From Clostridiales bacterium (GTDB lineage: Bacteria > Bacillota > Clostridia > Oscillospirales > Oscillospiraceae), in the NCBI GenBank assembly GCA_004557735.1, contig SFFV01000014.1, positions 9,765 through 73,764 on the forward strand: DNA of 64,000 nt, read 5' to 3'. The notes beneath the pieces were generated by a model. That model did no database searches and was not told the origin of the DNA. It saw only the letters and a list, made by a program, of their open reading frames with translations. The translations under genes were made by a program, and so were the position numbers. Below are positions 35,095 to 42,693 of the stretch, piece by piece. Numbering within the stretch: position 1 is the first letter of the stretch; every line of letters starts with the position of its first letter.

Positions 35095-35125
35095 AGTATA
35101 CAGTCTGTTGCAGGTAGAGAGTCAA
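35095..35125 (-). promoter_or_regulatory. MerR-type promoter (19-bp spacer) of the dehydrogenase gene
   Basis: Minus strand: TTGACT at 35125-35120, a 19-bp spacer, TATACT at 35100-35095. Over-long spacers are characteristic of promoters activated by MerR proteins, and a merR-type gene lies immediately upstream. An inverted repeat ATACT-N7-AGTAT begins at the -10. Confidence 0.65.
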
Positions 35126-35133
35126 GGGCTTTG

Positions 35134-35997
35134 TTAATTATTTTTTGTGAAGATCACGGGGACCTGCAGCCGCAGGAACATGTTGCGCTTGCTGTTGTCA
35201 AAGAGATTCAGCTCTGTCATCTCCTCGCAGAGGTAATCGCCGTTCAGGACAAAGCGGTTGGCGCGGCAGTATTCGAGCAGCCGGGCCGCGCCCGCGGCTT
35301 CTTCATCAAAATCGTCCAGATAGATGCAGGCGAACATCCCGCTCTCAATCACCTCGATATTCTCCCCGTAATCGCGCAGATGCTTGTCGCCGAAAATAAA
35401 CACCTTGTCCGCTACCAGAGCGCCCCGCGCAAAATCGTCCCTTTTTACGCTTGTTCCGAGGCTGTACGACAAAAGCTGCGGCAGATTGCGCTTCATCAGC
35501 TCCCGGCGCAGCGCGTGGACGGCCTTCTCGTAGGCGACGATCCCCTGCTCGTAAAAATTTTCCGCGCAGGGAATGTACAGAATGTGACGCTGATCGATAA
35601 ATTCCAGCGAGGTCGTCCCGCTGGCCGGGGACTTCCGGTAGCGCTCGATGGACTGGATCGTCCGCTCCACCGCCTCGTGCATCGCCTTGAGATCGCGCAT
35701 CTGCTGGTGGATCTGGTTGTTTTTCTCGATGAGCTTCTGCTCGATGAGCATGATATCCTCTTTTTTGAGCAGCGTTTGGATCTCCGCAAGACTCATGTTG
35801 AGATTTCGCATATACCGGATGATATCGAGCCGGGACGTCTGGCGAATATCGTAATAGCGGTAATTCGTTTCCTCGTCCCGGTAGCAGGGCTGCAAAAGCC
35901 CCATCCGGTCGTAGAGTCTGAGCGTGGCGATCGAAACGCGGTTCGCCTCCGCCATTTCACCGATTGACAGGAGCTGCCCCCGTTTTTTCTGATCCAT
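35134..35997 (-). CDS. MerR-family regulator with C-terminal effector domain
   Basis: 287 residues. N-terminal MerR HTH (SIGEMAEANRVSIATLRLYDRMGLLQP, then ETNYRYYDIRQ; 10-75), a dimerisation coiled coil (about 80-125) and a BmrR/GyrI-like effector domain (about 130-285). Such proteins sense small hydrophobic or cationic ligands. The ATG at 35997 is preferred over a TTG at 36018 because GGAGG sits 7-11 nt before the ATG. It probably activates the downstream dehydrogenase. Confidence 0.88.
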   Translation of the reverse strand: MDQKKRGQLLSIGEMAEANRVSIATLRLYDRMGLLQPCYRDEETNYRYYDIRQTSRLDIIRYMRNLNMSLAEIQTLLKKEDIMLIEQKLIEKNNQIHQQMRDLKAMHEAVERTIQSIERYRKSPASGTTSLEFIDQRHILYIPCAENFYEQGIVAYEKAVHALRRELMKRNLPQLLSYSLGTSVKRDDFARGALVADKVFIFGDKHLRDYGENIEVIESGMFACIYLDDFDEEAAGAARLLEYCRANRFVLNGDYLCEEMTELNLFDNSKRNMFLRLQVPVIFTKNN

Positions 35998-36116
35998 TTT
36001 CGTACCTCCGTCCGACAAAAAACTCTAATCCTGTTATAGACTTTTTTACCCAAAAACACCGCGTTTGTAAACCCCTTTTTCGCTTTCGGCGGGAAAGAAA
36101 GCGCCGAAAAACAAAA

Positions 36117-36153
36117 GCGGAAAGCCGGAGAGACAGTCTCTCCGGCTTTCCGT
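36117..36153 (-). terminator. Terminator of the acyltransferase unit
   Basis: 17-bp stem (36117-36133 with 36137-36153, loop CTG on the minus strand) followed by TTTTGTTTTT. Confidence 0.85.
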
Positions 36154-36168
36154 ATGCCTCAATAAACG

Positions 36169-36228
36169 TCATGCCGCGCAATGCTCGATGCGCTCACAGC
36201 GCTCCGTATCCAGATAACGAAGGCTCAT
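36169..36228 (-). CDS. Possible 19-residue microprotein, translationally coupled
   Basis: ATG at 36228 overlaps the acyltransferase stop (ATGA) and is preceded by AAGGAG 5-6 nt upstream; it reads MSLRYLDTERCERIEHCAA and stops before the terminator. The coupling and ribosome site are real features; protein function is unknown and chance is possible. Confidence 0.35.
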   Translation of the reverse strand: MSLRYLDTERCERIEHCAA

Positions 36229-37385
36229 GCCTTCTCCTTTCGCTCCCGGAGACGCAGCAGCGCGCGTCCGGCGGGCTTCTCCACAAAATATGTGAGCGCC
36301 GCGGCGAGCAGGAACGCGGCGGCAAAGCAAAGCAGCGTATAGTTTGTCTGCCAGACGCGCCCCTCGTTCATCTGCGGAAATTCGGACGTGTACGCCGGGA
36401 TGTGCAGCTCCTTGAGCTTCACGGCAAGGAACTGATGCCAGATGTAAAAGTTGTAGGATACGGCGCTCAAAAACCGGACGGGACGGTTTCCGAAAACGCG
36501 GTCCGCTCTCTCCGGCGCGCGGCCGGCAAAATAGAGAAACGACGCGCCGCACACGCCGAGCGGCAGCCGCCAGAGGAGCTGCGCCGTTTTGATCTCCGCG
36601 TCCCCCACGGCGTTCTGCCGCCAGAGGACGGCAAACGCGCCGAGGAGCGCCGCCAGCGCGAGCGGGAGAAAAACCCACCGGCGCGGCGCAGACCCGCGTT
36701 TTTCGAGAAAATGCGCCGCGAGCATGCCGAGCGCATAGAGATCGAGCATACAGGGAAGCTGATTCACCCAGAGCGAGAGCTCGTGCGCGCGCGCGGCGAC
36801 GAGAGCGCGGCTCACAAGCGCCGCGAGCGTCATAAGGGAGAACGTAAGCGCCGGGCGCTTTCCGAACGCGCGGGCGAGCAGCGGAAAAATGAGATAAAAC
36901 TGCATCTCCACCGCGACGGTCCAAAGCGCTGCGTTGAGGCTCGTCCAGTAATACGTATCCATGGAGAACGTGTGCGTAAACGTGAGGTGCGCGAGAAGAT
37001 CGCGCCAGAGCGGGGCGCTCCCGACGGCGCGGCCGCGCACGGCGGCAAATATCGCCGCGACGAACACCGCGAGCAGATAGCACGGCAATATCCGGCAGAG
37101 CCGCCGGTAATAAAACCCCTTCACGTCCGCGATCCCTCCGCCGGAGCGGACAAGCGGACGGTAGAGCAGAAAGCCGGTGAGAAGCAGCGTGAGATCCACA
37201 AGCATGTACCCGCGCCGCACGATGCGCTGAAGATCAAAGTAATGCCCGCCGATCACGAACGACGGATCGAGCCATGACTGCTGCCAGATGTGGAACCACG
37301 CCACGGTAAAGATGCACAGAACGCGGAGAACGTCCGCCGCGGCAAAGTACCGGCGGCCGGCGTTCACAGAGTAAGAATTTCGCAT
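36225..37385 (-). CDS. Acyltransferase 3 (OafA/YrhL-type) membrane protein
   Basis: 386 residues, about ten hydrophobic helices. N-terminal VLRVLCIFTVAWFHIWQQSW carries the family His; FYYRRLCRILPCYLL and ALWTVAVEMQFYLIFPLL are the conserved catalytic and membrane segments, and SYNFYIWHQF is the late motif. Such proteins O-acylate surface sugars or polymers; substrate unknown. It overlaps the phosphoesterase gene by 22 nt. Confidence 0.88.
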   Translation of the reverse strand: MRNSYSVNAGRRYFAAADVLRVLCIFTVAWFHIWQQSWLDPSFVIGGHYFDLQRIVRRGYMLVDLTLLLTGFLLYRPLVRSGGGIADVKGFYYRRLCRILPCYLLAVFVAAIFAAVRGRAVGSAPLWRDLLAHLTFTHTFSMDTYYWTSLNAALWTVAVEMQFYLIFPLLARAFGKRPALTFSLMTLAALVSRALVAARAHELSLWVNQLPCMLDLYALGMLAAHFLEKRGSAPRRWVFLPLALAALLGAFAVLWRQNAVGDAEIKTAQLLWRLPLGVCGASFLYFAGRAPERADRVFGNRPVRFLSAVSYNFYIWHQFLAVKLKELHIPAYTSEFPQMNEGRVWQTNYTLLCFAAAFLLAAALTYFVEKPAGRALLRLRERKEKA

Positions 37386-37831
37386 TTGAACTCCGTTCCC
37401 TTCACGGTGATCCTGCCGTAGGTCTGCCGCCCCATCCCGGCCGAGCCGGGGTTGAAGAGCGTCACATCGCCCATGCGAAGAAAGTCCGCCTCGTGCGTGT
37501 GACCGAAGAGCGCGAGCTGCGCGCCGGAGAAGTGCGCGGCGTTTGCCAGGCTCTCGTACCCGAGCTTTACGTTGTACCGGTGGCCGTGGGTCATGAAAAT
37601 GCGCACGCCGTCGGCGTTGAAGAGAAGGCTCTCCTCCGCATCGCTGTGGGAATATGCGTCGCAGTTGCCGCGCACATACCGCAGATCGAGCGCCGGGAAA
37701 TACGCCGCGATCGCCTCGGCGTCGCGCACATAGTCGCCGAGATGGAGCACCATGTCGGGTTTTTGCTCTTCAATGGCGGCGAGCATCGGCTCTCTCACGC
37801 CGTGGGAATCGGAAAAAACGGCAATACGCAT
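37364..37831 (-). CDS. YfcE/MJ0936-type metallophosphoesterase
   Basis: 155 residues. All metal-ligand motifs are present: VFSDSHG, HLGDYVRD, RGNCD, MTHGHRY and FGHTHEADF. Relatives hydrolyse phosphodiesters in vitro; the physiological substrate is unknown. The start at 37831 is the first ATG matching the family N-terminus MRIAVFSDSHG with GAGAGAG upstream. Confidence 0.92.
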   Translation of the reverse strand: MRIAVFSDSHGVREPMLAAIEEQKPDMVLHLGDYVRDAEAIAAYFPALDLRYVRGNCDAYSHSDAEESLLFNADGVRIFMTHGHRYNVKLGYESLANAAHFSGAQLALFGHTHEADFLRMGDVTLFNPGSAGMGRQTYGRITVKGTEFKCEILTL

Positions 37832-37883
37832 AAAGCACTCTCTTTCTCCCCGCTGCATATAATCCTTACAGGGGGTGGAACGG

Positions 37884-38126
37884 ATGATGGATATGGAAAA
37901 GCTGGGCGCGGAGCTGCTCGCCGGGCGGCAGGGCGGCGCGATCCGCGACATGGCCAACTCGCCCGAAGCAAAAAAACTCGGCGCGGCAATCGATCCCGCC
38001 GCGGCGGAGCGGGCGGTGCGCAGCGGCGACGCCGCGCAGCTCAAAGCCCTCCTCTCGCAGATCCTCTCGACGGACGAGGGCAAGGCTCTGGCCGAAAAGC
38101 TCTCGCGCTTCGGGAACGGAAAATGA
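37884..38126 (+). CDS. Small conserved-looking protein, unknown (cassette gene 1)
   Basis: 80 residues, soluble, helical. It contains SPEAKKLGAAIDPAAAE and LLSQILSTDEGKALAEKLS, short amphipathic helices around two related '(S)xExxKxLxxxL' motifs. Alternative starts are 37887 and an upstream GTG. Its stop overlaps the next ATG (ATGA). Third-codon GC supports coding. I do not recognise a function. Confidence 0.65.
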   Translation: MMDMEKLGAELLAGRQGGAIRDMANSPEAKKLGAAIDPAAAERAVRSGDAAQLKALLSQILSTDEGKALAEKLSRFGNGK

Positions 38127-38485
38127 GCGAGCTGGAAGAGCGGCTCAACGCCGTGCTCTCCGATCCCGGGGAGATGAGCCGTATTGCGGCCATGGCGCAG
38201 AAGCTCATGGGAAGCCTCCCGCCGGAGGGCGCCGCTCCGCCGGGCGCGCCGGAAGCGCCGGGAGGCGGCGGGCTGCCCGGCGGTCTCGCGGGGGGCCTGC
38301 CGGGGCTTTTGTCGCGCCTTGCGTCGGGGCAGAACGGAAACGGGAAAAAGCAGCTCGCCGACGCGCTCGCGCCGTATCTGAGCGCGGAGAGGGCGCGCCG
38401 TCTCTCCCGGGCGCTGCGCATTGCGGGCGCGGTACGGATCGCCGGGGCGGCGTTTTCGGAATGGGGGCGCGGAGATGGCCTATAA
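38123..38485 (+). CDS. Small protein, unknown (cassette gene 2)
   Basis: 120 residues. N-terminal helix LEERLNAVLSDPGEMSRIAAMAQKLM, a Gly/Pro-rich low-complexity middle (50-85) and a C-terminal basic helical region LAPYLSAERARRLSRALRIAGAVRIAG. It overlaps gene 1 (ATGA) and gene 3 (11 nt). Function unknown; the three genes are clearly translated as a set. Confidence 0.65.
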   Translation: MSELEERLNAVLSDPGEMSRIAAMAQKLMGSLPPEGAAPPGAPEAPGGGGLPGGLAGGLPGLLSRLASGQNGNGKKQLADALAPYLSAERARRLSRALRIAGAVRIAGAAFSEWGRGDGL

Positions 38486-38795
38486 CCGCTACAACGGCAG
38501 CACCGGCGAACGGACGCGCATGGAAGAGCCGCCGGAAAATGTGCCGGAAAATGTGCGGAGCGAACCGCCGCCGCACGGGAGCGTGCCGGAGCGCCCGGCG
38601 CCGCAAAGCGAAAAAACGCCGCCCTCGCCGCTGCTGTCTCTTCGCAGCGGGCTGGACGGCATCTTCGAGCGGCTCGACCCAAAGCGGCTGGAGACCGAGG
38701 ACCTTCTGGTGCTGGCGATCTTGTGGCTGCTCTACCGGGAGAGCGGCGATTGGGAAATGCTCATCGCGCTGGGCGCGTACTATTTTGATCTGTAG
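38475..38795 (+). CDS. Small protein with hydrophobic C-terminus, unknown (cassette gene 3)
   Basis: 106 residues. A polar, Pro/Glu-rich N-terminal half is followed by LDGIFERLDPKRLETEDLLVLAILWLLYRESGD and LIALGAYYFDL, two short hydrophobic helices that could be membrane-associated. The ATG at 38475 overlaps gene 2. Last gene of the cassette; convergent with the WecA-like gene 7 nt away. Function unknown. Confidence 0.65.
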   Translation: MAYNRYNGSTGERTRMEEPPENVPENVRSEPPPHGSVPERPAPQSEKTPPSPLLSLRSGLDGIFERLDPKRLETEDLLVLAILWLLYRESGDWEMLIALGAYYFDL

Positions 38796-38802
38796 GGACG
38801 GC

Positions 38803-39915
38803 TCACGGTTTCGTGCTGCCGTCCTCTTTGTTCTCTCCGTCCGGCTTCTTCGCCGCGGGGTCGGCGGGGAAACGGTGTCCGGCGAAAATGTACAGCCATA
38901 TGCCGAACGCAAGCGTCACCGCGCCGAGCAGCAGCCAGAAGCGCATCGCGGCGTTCGCCGCGAGCAGCACCGACGCCGCGCCGAGAATGCCGCTCGCGGC
39001 ATAGAGCACGGCGACCGCCTGCTTCTGCGTCAGCCCCAGCGCGAGCAGCCGGTGGTGGATGTGGCCGCGATCCGGGTGGAACGGGCTCTCGCCGCGGCTC
39101 ACGCGCCGGATGACGGCAAACGCGGTGTCCGTAAGCGGCAGCGCGAGCGTGAGCACCGGCACCGCGAACGCGACGAGCGTGTACATTTTAAAGAGGCCGA
39201 GCACCGACGCCGTGGACAGTACATACCCCAGCAGCAGCGAGCCGGAGTCGCCCATGAAGATCTTGGCGGGATTGATGTTGAACGGGAGAAACCCGAGACA
39301 CGCGCCGCCGAGCGCGGCGACGAGCACGGAGATCTCCGTCGCCTCCGGGAGAAAGAGCGACACGGCGAGCATGGAGGCGCACCCGATGCCGCATACGCCC
39401 GCGGCAAGCCCGTCGAGCCCGTCGATAAGATTCAGCGCGTTCGTCATGCCGACGATCCAGAGGAGCGTCACCGGGATGCTCAGCGCGCCGAGCGCGATCG
39501 CCTCGGCGGAAGCGTTGCCGGGGTTGGTGAGAATGCGGATCACAACGCCGTGCCGGATGGCGACGAGCGCGGCGATAAGCTGCAAAACGAGCTTGACCCA
39601 CGGGCGGAGCGAAAGGAGATCGTCCACCGCGCCGGTCACAACGATAATAACGCTGCCGAGCAATATGCCCTGCACCGGCTCGTCGATGCCCGTGAACGGC
39701 AGCACCCCGGCGAGAAAGCCGGCAAACAGCGCCAGCCCGCCGAGCCGGGGGATCGGGTGGTCGTGGACGCGCCGGGACTCGCCCGGGATATCCATCGCGC
39801 CGATCTTGCAGGCAAATTTTCGCACGGCGGGCGTGGCGAGCAGACACACCGCCGCCGCGGCGAGCAGCGCGAGCAGCACACGCAAGCGCAGCCGCAGAGC
39901 CAGAGCAGGAAGCAT
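38803..39915 (-). CDS. WecA/TagO-family undecaprenyl-phosphate sugar-1-phosphate transferase
   Basis: 370-residue polytopic protein of the MraY/WecA family: DHPIPRLGGLALF, NLIDGLDGLAAG, INPAKIFMGDSGSLLLGY and FHPDRGHIHHRLL. It transfers a HexNAc-1-phosphate to undecaprenyl phosphate to start cell-wall polymer synthesis. The 'HPDRGHIHHRL' motif separates it from MraY. The C-terminus is a short Lys/Glu-rich tail. The ATG at 39915 has AAAGGAA 8 nt upstream. Confidence 0.9.
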   Translation of the reverse strand: MLPALALRLRLRVLLALLAAAAVCLLATPAVRKFACKIGAMDIPGESRRVHDHPIPRLGGLALFAGFLAGVLPFTGIDEPVQGILLGSVIIVVTGAVDDLLSLRPWVKLVLQLIAALVAIRHGVVIRILTNPGNASAEAIALGALSIPVTLLWIVGMTNALNLIDGLDGLAAGVCGIGCASMLAVSLFLPEATEISVLVAALGGACLGFLPFNINPAKIFMGDSGSLLLGYVLSTASVLGLFKMYTLVAFAVPVLTLALPLTDTAFAVIRRVSRGESPFHPDRGHIHHRLLALGLTQKQAVAVLYAASGILGAASVLLAANAAMRFWLLLGAVTLAFGIWLYIFAGHRFPADPAAKKPDGENKEDGSTKP

Positions 39916-39931
39916 TCCCGTTCCTTTCTGA

Positions 39932-39965
39932 CGGCACGGCGCGTCCAACGGAACGCGCCGTGCCG
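39932..39965 (-). other. Inverted repeat between trpS and the WecA-like gene
   Basis: 13-bp GC-rich stem (39932-39944 with 39953-39965) without a T-run on either strand; it could attenuate read-through from trpS. Confidence 0.45.
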
Positions 39966-39983
39966 CCTTGAATCAGCCAAAGA

Positions 39984-40994
39984 TTAAATCTGCACGAAGC
40001 CGATCTTTTTATATACCTTGCGCAGCGTGCGGTTGGCGGCACAGGCCGCGCGCTCCGCGCCGTCGCGCAAAACGTCCTCGAGATACGCCTTATCCTTCAT
40101 AAGCCGTTCGGCCTCCTCGCGGATGGGGCGCAGCGTTTCCACAACGGCCTCGCCCACGGCGGGCTTGAAAGCGCCGTAGCCCATGCCGTCAAATTCGGCC
40201 TCGATCTCATCCATCGTCTTACCCGTACAGACGCTGTAGATCTGCATAAGGTTCGTTACGCCCAGCTTTTCGGGGCAGGCATACACGCAGTGGCCGGTCT
40301 CGGAGTCGGTCACGGCGCGCTTGAAGCAGCGCATAATGTCGTCCGGAGACTGCATGATATAGATGCATCCGCCGGGGTCCCTGTCGGACTTGGACATTTT
40401 GTTTTCCGGGCTCGTAAGGCTCATAATGCGCGCGCCCGTGGGCGGGATGTACGGCTCGGGGACCCGGAACACGTCGCCGTAGATGTTGTTGAAGCGCATC
40501 GCGATATCGCGGCAGATCTCCACATGCTGCTTCTGGTCGCCGCCGACGGGGACAAGGTCGGTCTGGTAGAGCAGGATATCCGCGGCCATGAGCGCGGGAT
40601 AGGTGAACAGCCCGGCGTTGATATTATCCGCATTTTTGGCAGACTTATCCTTGAACTGCGTCATGCGGGAAAGCTCGCCGAACATGGTGTAGCAGTCGAG
40701 CACCCAGCCGAGCTGCGCGTGCGCGGGGACATGGCTCTGGATGAAAAGAGTGTTCTTCTTCGGGTCAAGACCGCAGGCAATGTACTGCGCGAGCTGCGAA
40801 AGCGCGCGGCGGCGCAGATCGGCCGGCACCTGCCGGACGGTGATGGCGTGCATGTCTACGATGCAGTAGTAGCATTCATATTCATCGGAGAGCGCCACCC
40901 AGTTTTTGATCGCCCCCATATACGAGCCGAGCGTAAGATCGCCGGAGGGCTGTATGCCGGAGAATATGACTTTTTTGCGGGCAGCTTCTTCCAT
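39984..40994 (-). CDS. trpS: Tryptophanyl-tRNA synthetase
   Basis: 336 residues, class I synthetase. The HIGH-like motif is in SGIQPSGDLTLGSYMGA, the KMSKS motif is ENKMSKSDRD, and MAADILLYQTDLVPVGGDQKQH is the Trp-binding region. It charges tRNA-Trp. It has its own promoter divergent from gltX; no T-box was seen in the short leader. Confidence 0.96.
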   Translation of the reverse strand: MEEAARKKVIFSGIQPSGDLTLGSYMGAIKNWVALSDEYECYYCIVDMHAITVRQVPADLRRRALSQLAQYIACGLDPKKNTLFIQSHVPAHAQLGWVLDCYTMFGELSRMTQFKDKSAKNADNINAGLFTYPALMAADILLYQTDLVPVGGDQKQHVEICRDIAMRFNNIYGDVFRVPEPYIPPTGARIMSLTSPENKMSKSDRDPGGCIYIMQSPDDIMRCFKRAVTDSETGHCVYACPEKLGVTNLMQIYSVCTGKTMDEIEAEFDGMGYGAFKPAVGEAVVETLRPIREEAERLMKDKAYLEDVLRDGAERAACAANRTLRKVYKKIGFVQI

Positions 40995-41052
40995 GATGAT
41001 TCCTTCCCTTCCTGATAATGGGATACGGTTTCCGTACCTTTTTAATTACGGT

Positions 41053-41081
41053 ATTATATCACGCCGGTTTTGGCTTGACAA
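41053..41081 (-). promoter_or_regulatory. Sigma-A promoter of trpS
   Basis: Minus strand: TTGTCA at 41081-41076, 17-bp spacer, TATAAT at 41058-41053. Its -35 overlaps the gltX -35 on the other strand. Confidence 0.75.
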
Positions 41082-41103
41082 TACAGAGCCTATCCAATAA
41101 GAT
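41075..41103 (+). promoter_or_regulatory. Sigma-A promoter of gltX
   Basis: TTGACA at 41075-41080, 17-bp spacer, TAAGAT at 41098-41103, followed by GGGAGG and the gltX start. Confidence 0.72.
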
Positions 41104-41140
41104 GGGAAAATGACAAAAGACCTTTGGGAGGTTTATCCGC

Positions 41141-42625
41141 ATGGACAATACATGGTTTGAGAAAATGGAAGAGCGCATTCCGCGCGGCGAGGTCCGCACC
41201 CGCTTCGCGCCGAGTCCGACGGGGTATATGCACGTCGGCAATCTGCGCACGGCGCTCTATACCTGGTGCATCGCCCGCCACGCGCACGGCAAGTTCCTGC
41301 TCCGCATCGAGGACACCGACCAGTCCCGTCAGGTCGAGGGCGCGGTGGAGGTCATTTACAAAACGCTGCGCGACTGCGGCCTGGACCACGACGAAGGCCC
41401 CGACGTCGGCGGCCCGGTCGGCCCCTACGTCCAGACCGAGCGGCGCGACACCTACCTCCCCTATGCCAAGCGCCTTGTGGAGCGCGGCCACGCCTATTAC
41501 TGCTTCTGTGACAAGACCGAGTCTGAGGAGGATTCCGGCGACTTCACCCGCGGGGACGACCCCTGCCGCGAGCTCCCCCCGGAAGAGGTGCAGCGCCGTC
41601 TTGACGCCGGTATGCCGTGGGTCATCCGACAGAAGATCCCCCACGAGGGTGAAACGACGTTCCACGACGAGATTTTCGGCGACATCACCGCGCCGAACGC
41701 CGATCTCGACGACCAGGTGCTCATCAAGCGCGACGGGCTCCCGACCTACAACTTTGCGAACGTCGTGGACGATCATCTCATGGGCATCACCCACGTCGTG
41801 CGCGGCAGCGAGTATCTCTCCAGCGCGCCGAAGTACAACCTCCTGTACGAGGGACTCGGCTGGGACGTGCCCAGCTACGTCCACTGCTCGCCCGTCATGC
41901 GCGACGCGCACAACAAAATGTCCAAGCGCCACGGCGATCCGTCCTATGAGGATCTTGTCGCGCAGGGCTTCCTCACGGAAGCGATCGTGAACTATGTCGC
42001 GCTCCTCGGCTGGGCGCCCGGCGGCGAGCGGGAGATCTTTTCCGTCAACGAGCTTGCGGAAGCGTTTGATATGTCCCGCATTTCAAAGTCCCCGGCGATC
42101 TTCGATATGGAGAAGCTCACATACTTCAACAGCGAATACATCAAGGCCATGTCCCCCGAAGCGTTCGCCCGCGCGGCGGAGCCGTGGATCCGCAAGGCCG
42201 TCAAAAACGAGGCCTACGACGCCGCGCTCATCGCCGCCATTTTGCAGCAGCGCACCGAAAAGCTCTCGGATATCCCCGAAAAGCTCGGCTTTTTCGACAC
42301 GCTGCCCGAGTACGACACCGCGCTCTATGTCCACAAGAAGTCCAAATGCGACGAGGCTCTCGCGCTCGATATGCTCAAAAAGATGCGCCCGCGTCTCGCG
42401 GCCGTCACCGGCTGGACGGAGGAGAGCGTGCACGACTGCCTGATCGGCGCGGCAACGGAGTTCGGCTGCAAAAACGCTCTCGTCATGTGGCCGGTGCGCA
42501 TCGCCGTTTCCGGCGAGGCCGTGACGCCCGGCGGCGCCGTGGAGATCTGCCACATTCTCGGCCAGGCCGAAACGCTCGCACGCATCGACAAGGGCATTAA
42601 GAAGCTGGAAAAATTGACAAAATAA
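41141..42625 (+). CDS. gltX: Glutamyl-tRNA synthetase
   Basis: 494 residues. FAPSPTGYMHVGNLRTALY (HIGH motif), RIEDTDQSR, and NKMSKRHGDPS (KMSKS motif), plus the all-helical anticodon-binding C-terminal half. It charges tRNA-Glu (and tRNA-Gln in organisms using GatCAB). The ATG at 41141 has GGGAGG 10 nt upstream. Confidence 0.96.
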   Translation: MDNTWFEKMEERIPRGEVRTRFAPSPTGYMHVGNLRTALYTWCIARHAHGKFLLRIEDTDQSRQVEGAVEVIYKTLRDCGLDHDEGPDVGGPVGPYVQTERRDTYLPYAKRLVERGHAYYCFCDKTESEEDSGDFTRGDDPCRELPPEEVQRRLDAGMPWVIRQKIPHEGETTFHDEIFGDITAPNADLDDQVLIKRDGLPTYNFANVVDDHLMGITHVVRGSEYLSSAPKYNLLYEGLGWDVPSYVHCSPVMRDAHNKMSKRHGDPSYEDLVAQGFLTEAIVNYVALLGWAPGGEREIFSVNELAEAFDMSRISKSPAIFDMEKLTYFNSEYIKAMSPEAFARAAEPWIRKAVKNEAYDAALIAAILQQRTEKLSDIPEKLGFFDTLPEYDTALYVHKKSKCDEALALDMLKKMRPRLAAVTGWTEESVHDCLIGAATEFGCKNALVMWPVRIAVSGEAVTPGGAVEICHILGQAETLARIDKGIKKLEKLTK

Positions 42626-42648
42626 GGTCGAGATAATTCGGAAAAACG

Positions 42649-42684
42649 GCGCCTCTTTTCGCCATACTAAGCGAAAAGAGGTGC
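42649..42684 (+). promoter_or_regulatory. Hairpin that occludes the ypeB ribosome site
   Basis: 14-nt arms (42649-42662 with 42671-42684) with one mismatch-type G-T. The right arm contains AGAGGTG, the best ribosome binding site for ypeB 10 nt downstream. It could end gltX transcription weakly or hide the ypeB site. Confidence 0.5.
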
Positions 42685-42693
42685 TGTATTATT

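Noticed and set aside
40995..41140. T-box leader for trpS or gltX
   Set aside because: The leaders are under 60 nt and lack the T-box sequence and a specifier stem.
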